From: Phycisphaerae bacterium
GTDB lineage: Bacteria > Planctomycetota > Phycisphaerae > UBA1845 > Fen-1342
Length of the DNA stretch: 64,000 nucleotides
Assembly: GCA_028277645.1 (NCBI GenBank)
Contig: JANQFV010000016.1
Location: forward strand, 1-64,000
Reading direction: 5' to 3'
The notes under the pieces were generated by a model. It was not told where the DNA came from. It was given only the letters and a program-made list of their open reading frames with translations, and did no database searches. The number at the start of each line of letters is the position of its first letter. Positions within the stretch are counted from its first letter, which is position 1. Below are positions 25,632 to 37,835 of the stretch, piece by piece. The position numbers and the translations under genes were made by a program.

Positions 25632-26183
25632 CTAGTATCTGATCACGCTGCACACCGGGACGTCGCCCAGACACTCCCGACCACGCAACTCCGATAACTC
25701 GATCAGCACGGCCACCGCGGTGATCTCAGCCTCAAACCCCCGCACCAGCGCGCAGCACGCCCCCAGCGTACCCCCGGTGGCCAGCAGATCGTCGACGATC
25801 AGGACACGCTGCCCCGCGCGCAGCGCGTCAGACCGAATCTCCAGCGCGTCCGTACCGTACTCCAACTCGTATTCGTGCCGGCGTGTCTCGGGCGGCAGCT
25901 TGCCCGGCTTGCGGACCGGAACGAAACCGACCGACAGCGCCCGAGCAACGGCCGTGCCGAAGATGAAACCGCGCGACTCCGCGCCCACGACAACGTCGAT
26001 CCCCCGGCAGCGGAACGGATGCACCATGAGCTCAACAGCCAGCGCCAGCCCTGATGGATGGGCCAGCAGCGGCGTGATGTCGCGAAACAGGACCCCCGCC
26101 TTCGGGAAATCCGGAACGTCCCGAATCAGCGCTTTGAGCTGCGCCGCCTCCGACACTTCGCGCGAGACTCGTTCCAGTTCCAT
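25632..26183 (-). CDS. apt: Adenine phosphoribosyltransferase
   Basis: Apt salvages adenine: adenine plus PRPP gives AMP and pyrophosphate. The 183-aa product has the family's N-terminal PDFPKAGVLFRDITPLLAHP, the ESRGFIFG block, VRKPGKLP, and the PRPP-binding loop VLIVDDLLATGGT. Length fits Apt (~170-180 aa). ATG 26183 was chosen because the conserved sequence starts soon after it; the frame extends to 26303 but its extra 40 residues are not Apt-like. It is monocistronic. Confidence 0.95.
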   Translation of the reverse strand: MELERVSREVSEAAQLKALIRDVPDFPKAGVLFRDITPLLAHPSGLALAVELMVHPFRCRGIDVVVGAESRGFIFGTAVARALSVGFVPVRKPGKLPPETRRHEYELEYGTDALEIRSDALRAGQRVLIVDDLLATGGTLGACCALVRGFEAEITAVAVLIELSELRGRECLGDVPVCSVIRY

Positions 26184-26465
26184 CGTGCGGCGATCCCTCG
26201 CACCTAGCGGTTCGGGTCGCCCGGGCCGACAGGGCACCCGGGACACCAACGCGCAACGATTACCCGTCGAAGCAATCCACTCCGCCGGTGCCGCATTGCG
26301 CACCCCTCAGAACAGGCATGTTAGTCGCGCCCTGCGCGTTCTGCAATCCAACCAGGGTGCTGGTTTCACCGTAGAAGGGAGTTTCGACGATAGGGTCTGG
26401 TGATGGCATCACCCCGCCTCGTCTGAGGTGTGGCCGTTATGCTCAACGAGACCGTCGAGGCCCCA

Positions 26466-26711
26466 ATGTCTGTTTGGCTGCTGATTCTGCTCGCGTCTGC
26501 TGGCGGTGGTGCCTTGCTGGTCTGGCACAACGTCAGCCACACGAAGCACGCCAGCGAAATCATGCTCCGCAAGTACGACGAGATGCTCGCCGAGGCCCGT
26601 GCTAGGCGAAACCGGCCTGCGGCGCCGAATCAAGCAAGTGACGAACCTCCGTCCGCCGAATCGACGACCGGCGTTGCCGAGACCCCCACCGCACAACAGG
26701 CAGAGGATTGA
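26466..26711 (+). CDS. Small membrane protein
   Basis: An 81-residue product (stop at 26709-26711) with an N-terminal TM helix (about 2-18, SVWLLILLASAGGGALLVW), a charged helical segment (KHASEIMLRKYDEMLAEARARR, about 23-43) and a disordered Pro/Ala/Thr-rich tail. This would be an N-in or N-out single-span protein with a cytoplasmic helix. ATG 26466 has GAGG five bases upstream; the frame also opens with ATG 26439 and GTG 26430. It is not recognised; the next gene, secA, is convergent. Confidence 0.62.
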   Translation: MSVWLLILLASAGGGALLVWHNVSHTKHASEIMLRKYDEMLAEARARRNRPAAPNQASDEPPSAESTTGVAETPTAQQAED

Positions 26712-26777
26712 GGTGGATCCGAGGGTCCGAGGCCAGACACGTCACCAGGCGACTCATTCTCCGCGGCTCTCGCCCCG

Positions 26778-26810
26778 CCCTCGAATCCTGCGAATCATCG
26801 AATACTCCCC
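26778..26810. repeat. Degenerate CGAATCCT-word repeat
   Basis: The words CTCGAATCCTG, CGAATCATCGAATA repeat in the short gap between the small membrane protein gene and secA. The closest relative is the block at 57821-57857. Confidence 0.45.
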
Positions 26811-30791
<3,981 letters not shown>

Positions 30792-30812
30792 GGCACCGTC
30801 CGCAGCGGACGC

Positions 30813-30892
30813 GTGAGAAAGTGGGAATGTGTGAAAGTGGGAAGGTCAGCACGCGGGCGTGACGTTCCCACTTTCCCACTTTCTCACCTTCC
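30813..30892. repeat. Inverted TTCCCAC-word repeat between efp and secA
   Basis: The left arm (30813-30845) reads GTGAGAAAGTGGGAA followed by a second GTGAAAGTGGGAAGG. The right arm (30864-30892) reads GTTCCCACTTTCCCAC then TTTCTCACCTTCC. The arms are mutual reverse complements over about 24 bp, so RNA from this gap would form a long hairpin. The words are the same family as at 825 and 4191. Confidence 0.6.
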
Positions 30893-30899
30893 AACGCTC

Positions 30900-31466
30900 C
30901 TATCCCTTCGCTCGTTCCAGGTACTCGCCGGTGCGCGTGTCGATCCGCAGGTCTTCACCGATGTCGATGAACGGCGGCACCTTGACGCGCAGGCCGGTCT
31001 CCATCGTGGCATCCTTGCTCTGGTTGGTGGCCGTAGCGCCTTTCACAACCGGCGTCGTATCCGCCACCTTCAGCTCCACCGTGTTCGGGAGTTCCACGCC
31101 GACAATCTTGCCGTCGATGAACGACACGCTGACGGACTCGTTGCCGCGCAGGAACTTGTCCGCGTCGCCCATGATGTCACCCTCGACCGGGATCTGGTCG
31201 AACGTCTGCTCGTCCATGAGGACGAAGCTATCACCGTCACGATAGAGGTACTGGTAGGACTTGGTGTCGACGAACTGGATCTCGACGCGGTCGTCAGGGC
31301 TCATCCGCTGGTCGATGATGCGGCCATCCTTGATCGACTTCATCTTAACCTGGAGATAGCTGCGCCAGTTTCCCTTGGATACGCGCGTCACGTCCGTGAC
31401 CGTGTACAGGTCGCCGTCGTGGTTGATTACCTTGCCCCGTTTGAGTTCGTTGGCTTTCGCGGCCAT
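30900..31466 (-). CDS. efp: Elongation factor P
   Basis: EF-P relieves ribosomes stalled at polyproline. The 188-aa product has the three EF-P domains: an N-terminal KOW-like domain, a middle OB (YQYLYRDGDSFVLMD) and a C-terminal OB (VVKGATATNQSKDATMETG, then ending DTRTGEYLERAKG, the family signature). The tip loop reads VSKGNWRSY. Aligned by eye to the E. coli loop, the residue at the modified Lys34 position is Asn33, with Lys31 two residues earlier. ATG 31466 has GGAG upstream. Proline-rich proteins nearby (for example 4292-4831) are plausible clients. The gene reads toward secA, 108 bp away. Confidence 0.96.
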   Translation of the reverse strand: MAAKANELKRGKVINHDGDLYTVTDVTRVSKGNWRSYLQVKMKSIKDGRIIDQRMSPDDRVEIQFVDTKSYQYLYRDGDSFVLMDEQTFDQIPVEGDIMGDADKFLRGNESVSVSFIDGKIVGVELPNTVELKVADTTPVVKGATATNQSKDATMETGLRVKVPPFIDIGEDLRIDTRTGEYLERAKG

Positions 31467-31568
31467 CGGCTCCGCTCCTGCTGCGTCAGTCGTCTCAACG
31501 CCGGCAGCCGATCCGCTCGGACGCCGTAACGTGTTTCGTAATTCGCCTCCAGATACGTCGAGCCTTGG

Positions 31569-31597
31569 AGTATAGCACGGAAACGCGCGGCGCGAAA
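31569..31597 (-). promoter_or_regulatory. Candidate efp promoter
   Basis: On the minus strand TATACT (31574-31569) lies 17 bp after TTTCGC, giving a plausible sigma-70-type pair about 100 bp upstream of the efp start. The -10 is good, the -35 is weak. Confidence 0.4.
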
Positions 31598-31643
31598 AGC
31601 GGGCGGCATTCCGATAAGCACGCGTGATTCGCCACACGCACGC

Positions 31644-31649
31644 TATACT
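31644..31649 (+). promoter_or_regulatory. Candidate -10 element abutting the MBL-hydrolase start
   Basis: TATACT ends 6 bp before ATG 31656, and there is no ribosome-binding sequence. A -10 at this distance would place the transcript start at or next to the ATG, making a leaderless mRNA. Confidence 0.4.
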
Positions 31650-31655
31650 CCCGCC

Positions 31656-32417
31656 ATGCTCACGTTCTCCCTGCAATCCGGATCGAACGGCAATTCGATC
31701 TACGTCGAAGCCGGCGACGCCCGCCTGCTCTTTGACGCTGGCATCAGCGGCCGCCAGGCCAAGATGCGTCTGGCCGAGCACGGCCGGGATATTCGCGACG
31801 TCGATGCAATCATCCTGTCGCACCTGCACAGCGATCACACGCGCGGCGCGGGCGTCTGGCACCGGCTGTTCGGATTGCCCGTTTACGGTACGCGTGCCAC
31901 GCAGCAGGCAATCGCCCCATCTGTCGGCAAGATTCGCGACTTCCGCAGCTTCGCGCCGGGTGATGACCTGACTTTCGACGGCGTTACGGTCCACACGATT
32001 CCCACGCCGCACGATGCGCCGGAGAGCGTGGCGTTCGTGATCGAGCATGATCGTCGCCGACTCGGCATCTTCACCGATTTGGGACACCCGTTTGGTGCAC
32101 TCGCGCAATCCCTGTCAGAGGTCGATGCGGCGTATCTGGAGAGCAACTACGACCCCACCATGCTGGCGGAGGGACCGTATCCCGCCGAACTTCAAGCGCG
32201 AATTCGCGGGCGGGGTGGGCACCTCTCCAATCACGAGTCGGTCACCGTACTCGGCTGCTGCCGCAGGTCGGCGCCTCGCTGGGTAGCGCTTGCGCATCTG
32301 AGCGAGCACAACAATCATCCGGACATCGCCCTCGCCACCGCGCGCAAGGTTCTGGGGCGCGATTACCCCCTGCAGATCGCCAGCCGGTATCGGGCGTCGC
32401 GGATGTGGGAGGTATGA
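31656..32417 (+). CDS. YycJ/WalJ-type MBL-fold metallohydrolase
   Basis: The 253-aa product is a metallo-beta-lactamase-fold protein of the YycJ branch, close to RNase-like exonucleases. It starts with the branch's SLQSGSNGNSIYVE and has the metal motif LSHLHSDHTRG. Further ligands are the His in PTPHDAPESV, the Asp in GIFTDLGH and the His in ALAHLSEHNN. Length fits the branch (~260 aa). YycJ proteins are linked to cell-wall or DNA/RNA processing, but the substrate is not settled. It is divergent from efp, and its start may be leaderless (see -10 element). Confidence 0.9.
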   Translation: MLTFSLQSGSNGNSIYVEAGDARLLFDAGISGRQAKMRLAEHGRDIRDVDAIILSHLHSDHTRGAGVWHRLFGLPVYGTRATQQAIAPSVGKIRDFRSFAPGDDLTFDGVTVHTIPTPHDAPESVAFVIEHDRRRLGIFTDLGHPFGALAQSLSEVDAAYLESNYDPTMLAEGPYPAELQARIRGRGGHLSNHESVTVLGCCRRSAPRWVALAHLSEHNNHPDIALATARKVLGRDYPLQIASRYRASRMWEV

Positions 32418-32469
32418 GGGGTGGGGTGAGGGTCGAGGATTAGAGGATTGAGGGCGAGAGATTGGGAGT
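32418..32469. repeat. Degenerate GAGGATTGAGGG repeat
   Basis: After the stop of the MBL gene the words GAGGGTCGAGGATTAGAGG and ATTGAGGGCGAGAGATTGGG repeat. They match the repeat inside valS at 2371-2401. Confidence 0.45.
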
Positions 32470-32603
32470 CCTGCCCCCTCTTCCGCAGCCGTAATGCTAG
32501 CGAGGGACGAGACCTTTCGTCCCGTCCCTCGCCGGCTGCCACTTCACGCTCGTGACGCCCGCCCCCCTGGTCGGCCGTCACACTGTGTGCCCAGTACGCG
32601 CTA

Positions 32604-34454
32604 TCAGTTGATGATCGGCACGGTGGGCATGAAGCAGCCGACGCGTTCCTGATTGAGCATCGATAGATGCTGGAACATCCGCACGATTTCGCTGACTTGC
32701 TGCGGTGCGAACTCGTACAGCATCGGCAGCACGGCTTTCAGCGTGTCCACGCCGCCCAGACGCTGCGCCACGCGCACCTCGAAATCGTCCTCGCCGTCCT
32801 TGCCCAGCATCTGATCGAGCATGGCCAGGACCTCCGCGATCTCCGACGGCGGCGGGATCATGTACACATCGGCATCGCTGGGCAACCCGGCGCGCTTCTT
32901 GGCTAGCACCAGCGCCTCGGCAATACCACCGAGTTCGTCGACCAGGCCCAGCTCTAGTGCCTGCTTGCCGGTGTACACGCGACCGCCGGCCATGTCCTCC
33001 AGTTCGCCGTTGATGCGCTCGCCGCGGGACGCCATCACTCGTCCTTTGAACTGCGTATAGACGCGGTCCATGAACGCGTTCATCTCGGCCCGCTCGCGGT
33101 CGTTCCACGGCCGGTCGGTCGCAAACATGCCGGAGTTTTTGCCGCGGGCGAACGTCGTCGTGGAAATACCGAGCTTATCGTTCATCAGCTCGTGCCAGAT
33201 GAGCTTGCCGCTCACAACGCCGATCGAGCCCGTTATCGTGCTGTTCTCGGCAAAGATTGTCTGGCCGGGGATCGCGACGTAGTAGCCGCCGCTGCCGGCG
33301 ACGCGTCCCATCGACACGACCAGCGGCTTCTCCTGCGCACACGCGGTCGCCGCCTTCCAGATTATGTCGCTGGCGATCGCCGAACCGCCGGGCGAGTCGA
33401 CGCGCACCACCACCGCCTTGATCTTCTCGTCGGTCCGAGCCTTCTCGAGCGCGGCGCGGATGGTCGTGCTGCCGGCGGTTGAACCGCCGAACGGGCTGCT
33501 GTCGCTCTTGCCGACCATGATGGGACCTTCGATGAAGACCAAACCAACGCCGGGCTCCTCTGGTTCGGTCACCTCGCTGAACAGATCGCCGAAGACCTGG
33601 AACATCGCGAAGGGGTTCTCCCAGTCGATCTCCTCGGTCGTCTTCATGCGATAGTCCTTGCGCACGTCGACGTCGTCGCCGAATTTGTCGCGCAGCCGCT
33701 GGGCGAACGCGGGGAACGAGGACGACTCGTCGATCAGCCCTTCTTCGAGAGCCTCATCGGCGGACAACGGGGCCTGGTCCACCAAGTTGCGTACCTCGTC
33801 GACCGACATATCACGTCCCTCGGCGATGAGTTCCAGCCAGCGCTCATACAGCCCATCAAGCAGCCAGTTGATGTTCTCGGCCGCCTCCGGACTCGGCTCA
33901 CTGCGCATGAATGACTCGAGCGCGCTCTTGTAGGCCCCGCGCGACATCCCGTCCATTTCCAGGCCGATCTTGTCGAGCAGCCCTTTGAAGTACATGACCT
34001 CGGCGTGCAGGCCCAGGATGAAGAGCTCACTGTGCTCGGCGAGCGTCACGTGGTCTGCCGCCGCCGCCAGTGCGTAACCGCCGTTACCCGCGAAGTCGAG
34101 ATAGGCGTAGACCGGCTTTCGTTGTTTCTTGAACTCGTTTATTGCGCGCGTCATCTCCTCGATTTGCGCGAAGCTGACCTGCGGCGCTTCGATGATCAGC
34201 GCCAGGCCATCGATCCCCGGATCGTGGGCCGCAGTGCGCACCGCGCTCACCCAACCGTGCAGAGTTTGAATTTGCTCATTGGCCATCAGCGCGGCCAGGC
34301 CGGCCGCGTCACTCGGCGCCTCGGAAAACGGACCATCCACGCGCAAACGCAGCAGCGTCTTCTCTTCACCGGCCACCGCCGCACTGGCGCCGACGAACCC
34401 AACAATGAACACCCCAACAAGAACGATGCGTGCTAACTGTCCCGATCGAGTCAT
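32604..34454 (-). CDS. sppA: Signal peptide peptidase SppA, long (67K) type
   Basis: SppA is a membrane-bound serine protease (family S49) that degrades cleaved signal peptides. The 616-aa product has an N-terminal signal/anchor (about 9-28), a first S49 repeat carrying Lys176 (SRGAYKSALESF) and a second carrying Ser387 (RVAGSGGYYVA). These are the Lys-Ser dyad positions of the tandem-repeat form. The oxyanion region VRVDSPGGSA and ITGSIGVVSG also fit. ATG 34454 has GGAGG ten bases upstream. Together with the many exported proteins here it fits a secretion-heavy envelope. Confidence 0.93.
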   Translation of the reverse strand: MTRSGQLARIVLVGVFIVGFVGASAAVAGEEKTLLRLRVDGPFSEAPSDAAGLAALMANEQIQTLHGWVSAVRTAAHDPGIDGLALIIEAPQVSFAQIEEMTRAINEFKKQRKPVYAYLDFAGNGGYALAAAADHVTLAEHSELFILGLHAEVMYFKGLLDKIGLEMDGMSRGAYKSALESFMRSEPSPEAAENINWLLDGLYERWLELIAEGRDMSVDEVRNLVDQAPLSADEALEEGLIDESSSFPAFAQRLRDKFGDDVDVRKDYRMKTTEEIDWENPFAMFQVFGDLFSEVTEPEEPGVGLVFIEGPIMVGKSDSSPFGGSTAGSTTIRAALEKARTDEKIKAVVVRVDSPGGSAIASDIIWKAATACAQEKPLVVSMGRVAGSGGYYVAIPGQTIFAENSTITGSIGVVSGKLIWHELMNDKLGISTTTFARGKNSGMFATDRPWNDRERAEMNAFMDRVYTQFKGRVMASRGERINGELEDMAGGRVYTGKQALELGLVDELGGIAEALVLAKKRAGLPSDADVYMIPPPSEIAEVLAMLDQMLGKDGEDDFEVRVAQRLGGVDTLKAVLPMLYEFAPQQVSEIVRMFQHLSMLNQERVGCFMPTVPIIN

Positions 34455-34686
34455 ACCTGAGTGCCTCCTGTGCTGTCACGGTCGCGCGCCGTTCGGGTTA
34501 GCGAATGCCATCGCGTCGAGCGGAAATCCCGACCGGCGCGCTGACCAGACATCTGGCAGTATAGAAGCGCATCGACATCGCGGGCCGTCGGCTATTGTCA
34601 GAACTTGTGCACGTCTTCCGACAACTCTCGGCTACAATCGCCGCCGCTCAGTTGCAGCTCGTAGGCCATCTTCCGGAGAGTGCTTT

Positions 34687-35070
34687 GTGAGCAAGATTCT
34701 GCTGATCGCGTTGGGTGGCGGCACTGGCGCAGTGCTGCGCTATGGGATCACCGGGTTGACGCAACGACTCGTGACCACAACTTTCCCGGTCGGCACGTTG
34801 TTCGTAAACGTGCTCGGCTGTTTCGTCATCGGCTTGCTGACGGCGGCGTTCGCGGGGCCGCTCCTGCTGCGCGAGGAATATCGCGCGGCTTTGCTGATCG
34901 GTGTGCTGGGCGGCTTCACGACTTTCTCCACGTTCGGCTATGAGACGTTTGCGCTCGCGAACGACGGGCAATGGTCCCGGGCCGGAGTGAACATCGTCGC
35001 CAGCAACGGGCTGTGCCTGGTCGCGGTCTGGCTGGGCTATCGCTTGTCTGAGAAGTGGTTCGGAGCCTGA
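34687..35070 (+). CDS. crcB: Fluoride channel CrcB/Fluc
   Basis: CrcB exports fluoride as a dual-topology dimer. The 127-aa product has four TM helices, the N-terminal GGGTGAVLRYG, the channel Asn in FVNVLGCFVIG, and the family hallmark GGFTTFSTFGYE. GTG 34687 has GGAGAG upstream. It is followed 2 bp later by a DUF190 gene, a common pairing. No fluoride riboswitch was recognised upstream. Confidence 0.95.
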   Translation: MSKILLIALGGGTGAVLRYGITGLTQRLVTTTFPVGTLFVNVLGCFVIGLLTAAFAGPLLLREEYRAALLIGVLGGFTTFSTFGYETFALANDGQWSRAGVNIVASNGLCLVAVWLGYRLSEKWFGA

Positions 35071-35072
35071 CC

Positions 35073-35417
35073 ATGAAGATCCCCCAACAAGGCTGGCTGC
35101 TGCGCATCTTCGTCAGCGAAAACGACCGTTGGCACGGACGGCCGCTCTATGAAGCGATCGTGATGAAGGCCCGCGAGCTGCACATCGCCGGCGCGACCGT
35201 TGTCAAGGGCTCGATGGGCTTCGGCGCGCACTCCCGGTTGCACACGGCGAAGGTCCTGCGCCTTTCGGAAGACCTGCCGATCGTCATCGAGCTGGTCGAC
35301 AGCCGCGAGAAGCTCGACGCGTTGCTCCCGCACATCGACGATATGGTGACGGAGGGGTTGGTTACGCTTGAGAAAGTCGAAGTGATCAAGTATCGCGCTG
35401 ATCCACCCGCGAATTGA
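35073..35417 (+). CDS. DUF190 protein (PII-like) paired with crcB
   Basis: DUF190 proteins have a ferredoxin-like fold related to PII and often accompany crcB. The 114-aa product shows the family's start (LLRIFVSENDRWHGRPLYEA), a central ATVVKGSMGFGAHS and a terminal VTLEKVEVIKY. The ATG lies 2 bp after the crcB stop, so both are in one mRNA. It may regulate or assist the channel; the mechanism is not established. Confidence 0.9.
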   Translation: MKIPQQGWLLRIFVSENDRWHGRPLYEAIVMKARELHIAGATVVKGSMGFGAHSRLHTAKVLRLSEDLPIVIELVDSREKLDALLPHIDDMVTEGLVTLEKVEVIKYRADPPAN

Positions 35418-35520
35418 AAGAAACGACTCGGGCACCGATCGCTACCGCGGCTGCCACCGGGCGGTAGTCGACCGGCGCACCGGTCGCCCATCGTTCATAC
35501 ACCACGTTCGGCCCAGCCAA

Positions 35521-36477
35521 CTATGACGTCAGCACGTACACGAACGGATTGATATCGTCGAAGCCGAACGAGCCATCGCCGTTGAGATCTCCGTTGGCGC
35601 TTTCGCAGTCGGGATAGGCCGCGTCGTAGCCGGCGGGATCAGTCAGCGCCAGCACAAACGGGTTGATGTCACCGAAGCCGACGACGCCGTCGCAGTTCAT
35701 GTCGCCGCGCAAGTGTCCGTCGATCGATGTCGAAGTGAAATTGGCCGAAAACGCCTCACACCACACCGAGATCGCCCCCCAATCGTCCATGGTCTCGCCC
35801 GGCGGCAGCACACCGATGAGATCCTCGACGTTGTACGCGCGGTCGAGCAGCGGCGAAGCTGGGATACCGTTCTCGAAATCGGCGTTCGTGTCCGTCGCGC
35901 CGAGATACAGGTACACGGCCGGAGCCGTTCCGTCGTACGTGAAGCTCTGTACGAACAACAGACGCTCAGTGATCACGGTTACGACACCGTAGGAGTTGTG
36001 CGCTCCCAGGGGCATGACTGCCGTCCAACCACGTTTGGCGTACACGGCCGGCTCCGGCAACGCGAACGTGCCCGAACCGAAGTTGACATCGACCTTCCGA
36101 CACCAGACGGAGATCGCGTTATAGTCATCCAGCGTCTCGCCCACCGGCAGCTTTAGCAGCAGCGACTCGTTGTCGTATACCCGCGTGAGCTGCGGCTGGA
36201 GCTCGAGCCCGACCGCAAACGAAGCATCGGACTCATCCGCGCCGAGGTAGAAGTACACCTGCGGCCCGCCGCCGTCAAAGTTGAAGTTCTCGACCCACAA
36301 CGTGCGCGAATCGAGGATCGTCACCGTCCCCGAGACGTCGTGGAACAACGTCGACAGATCCGTCGACCAGCCCGCCTTCCAGTATTCGGCGGACGCGGTT
36401 GAGCTCAAAGTCAGAACGGCAATAACCGGCAGGCCGCATCGCAGGGCCCACGGGTGGCGTAAACGCCGAGTGATCAT
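35521..36477 (-). CDS. Exported double-DM13 protein with dockerin-like C-terminus
   Basis: The 318-aa product has a signal peptide (cleavage near TASAEYWK) and two DM13-type domains (about 40-140, SGTVTILDSRTLWVENFNFD; about 150-250, NSYGVVTVITERLLFVQSF). DM13 is a small beta domain often linked to redox or adhesion proteins. A paired dockerin-like cassette closes the protein (GDMNCDGVVGFGDINPFVLA, then GDLNGDGSFGFDDINPFV). Each DM13 copy holds a conserved VWC. ATG 36477 has AAGGAG six bases upstream; the ATG at 36483 abuts that site. It lies beside the sigma/anti-sigma pair. Confidence 0.87.
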   Translation of the reverse strand: MITRRLRHPWALRCGLPVIAVLTLSSTASAEYWKAGWSTDLSTLFHDVSGTVTILDSRTLWVENFNFDGGGPQVYFYLGADESDASFAVGLELQPQLTRVYDNESLLLKLPVGETLDDYNAISVWCRKVDVNFGSGTFALPEPAVYAKRGWTAVMPLGAHNSYGVVTVITERLLFVQSFTYDGTAPAVYLYLGATDTNADFENGIPASPLLDRAYNVEDLIGVLPPGETMDDWGAISVWCEAFSANFTSTSIDGHLRGDMNCDGVVGFGDINPFVLALTDPAGYDAAYPDCESANGDLNGDGSFGFDDINPFVYVLTS

Positions 36478-36647
36478 CTCCATCTCCTTCGCGGTGTCGG
36501 TCGGTTCTCAGTAGGCGGCAGCTATCGAGTCGGACTCCCACGACTCAGCCGCCGACCGATTGGTCGTACGACACGCCTGTGAATTGCAGATGGATGTGGT
36601 TTTTCGAGAATGCGGCGGCATTTGGGCAGGTATGAGAAACCGCCTTC

Positions 36648-36938
36648 TCAATACCGAAGTTCGCGGCGGATTCGTTCGCGGGCTGCGGCGGAGAGCTTCG
36701 GCCCCACGGGCGCGTCAGCACTGGGATCGCGCAGTTCCCCCGCGATCCGCCGCAGGGCTACCCGCAATGCCTCTAAGTGGCGGACGTATCGCCGGCACGC
36801 GGAGCAGTAGAGCAGGTGGAGCTTGTACGCAAGTCGCTCCCAGAACGGGAGTTCCGTTTCCTGCGCGCGGGAGATCGACTCTGTGATCTCCGAGCATGGA
36901 GCGTTGAGCAGGTGCCAGATGTGCAGCAGACGTTTCAA
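36648..36938 (-). CDS. Zinc-finger anti-sigma factor (ZAS/zf-HC2 type)
   Basis: The frame encodes the ZAS pattern: NAPCSEI, then HLLYCSACRRY (HxxxCxxC), within a helical ~90-aa protein ending in Arg-rich helices. It follows the ECF sigma gene directly on the same strand and would sequester that sigma factor. No TM segment is visible, so it would be a soluble, possibly redox-sensitive anti-sigma. The start is uncertain: TTG 36938 lies after AGGAAAGAG near the sigma stop, while an ATG in frame at 37028 would overlap the sigma gene by 76 bp. Confidence 0.72.
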   Translation of the reverse strand: MKRLLHIWHLLNAPCSEITESISRAQETELPFWERLAYKLHLLYCSACRRYVRHLEALRVALRRIAGELRDPSADAPVGPKLSAAARERIRRELRY

Positions 36939-36952
36939 GTACTGGCTCTTTC

Positions 36953-37576
36953 CTAATCGGTACTGCGAAACCAATTGCGCTCCAGGCAGGCGCGCAAGCG
37001 CGTGCGGGCGCGGTGCAGGAGCGTCCATAGATTGGTAGCGGTTACGTCGAGCAGCTTGCAGATTTCTTCGGTTGGCGTGGCCTCAATTTCCCGCTGCGCG
37101 AACGCTGCCCGGAGCCGTTCCGGGAGGGCCTCCAGACACCGCGTCAGAACGTCCCAGAACTCCGCGTTGTCGAACGCCGACGACGGATCGCCCCGCCACT
37201 TTCGCGGGCCACCGGACCAGAGCCCGTGCTGATTAAACTGGTCGGCGATCAGCTCGTCGGCGGCTGCCAGGTCTTCTTCCGGCTGCCGGCGCGTTTTCCG
37301 GCGCACATGGTCACAGATCTTGTGCTTCAGAATCCCCGTCAGCCAGGTGCGCGTCGACGAGCGCCCCGCAAAGGACTCGCGCGCCTTGAGGGCGCCGAGC
37401 AACGTCTCCTGGACCAGGTCTTCCGCGACCGAACGATCCGCCACGTGGAGCAGTGCGTAACGAAAGAGTGCGTCGCCGTGGTCCGCGAGCCACTGCTCCG
37501 GATCGGGCGCGGACTGGTTGACCGGCGTGTGTGGATCATCACTCACGCGCGCAATGTAGTCGAGGTTCCCGGGCAA
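36953..37576 (-). CDS. ECF RNA polymerase sigma factor
   Basis: The 207-aa product has region 2 (about 30-105: DALFRYALLHV, ADRSVAEDLVQETLLGALKA, TWLTGILKHKICDHVRRK) and region 4 (about 145-200: LPERLRAAFAQREIE, TPTEEICKLLDVTATNLWTL and LHRARTRLRACLE), the normal ECF layout. Between them is a ~45-residue linker that is longer than average. The downstream anti-sigma completes a classic pair. Targets are unknown; the adjacent dockerin-protein genes are obvious candidates. Confidence 0.95.
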   Translation of the reverse strand: MPGNLDYIARVSDDPHTPVNQSAPDPEQWLADHGDALFRYALLHVADRSVAEDLVQETLLGALKARESFAGRSSTRTWLTGILKHKICDHVRRKTRRQPEEDLAAADELIADQFNQHGLWSGGPRKWRGDPSSAFDNAEFWDVLTRCLEALPERLRAAFAQREIEATPTEEICKLLDVTATNLWTLLHRARTRLRACLERNWFRSTD

Positions 37577-37620
37577 TCACAGGCACACATGTCCACCACA
37601 CCTCAGTTCGTGTGTGTGGC

Positions 37621-37648
37621 TTGACACCCACACAACGGCCCTGATAAT
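37621..37648 (+). promoter_or_regulatory. Sigma-70-type promoter upstream of the CpXC unit
   Basis: TTGACA (37621-37626) and GATAAT (37643-37648) are 16 bp apart. It reads toward the CpXC gene with a leader of ~180 nt. The gap 37577-37835 holds no gene that I can support. Confidence 0.5.
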
Positions 37649-37835
37649 TCCCCTAACTTGACGCGAATTGGAGCGTGTTGAGCGAACGGCTCGCGCTCGC
37701 ACCGCAAGCATGTGCCAGTGCAGGCCGACACAAGTTCTCCAATTCGATCACTGCCTCGGAACAGGTCAGAGTTGAGTGCGTGTACGCGCAACGGACACGG
37801 CTGCAGCATACGAGAAGGGAGGAGGTTAGGACGCC

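Noticed and set aside
31467..32108. N-terminal extension of efp to 402 aa
   Set aside because: EF-P is ~188 aa and starts at 31466 with a ribosome-binding site; the extension overlaps the divergent MBL-hydrolase gene.
34455..34686. Fluoride riboswitch before crcB
   Set aside because: I looked for the conserved crcB-motif core and paired elements in this gap and did not find them.
35418..35520. GACCGG/CCGGTC hairpin after the DUF190 gene as a terminator
   Set aside because: There is no T run; a 6-bp GC stem is expected often at this base composition.
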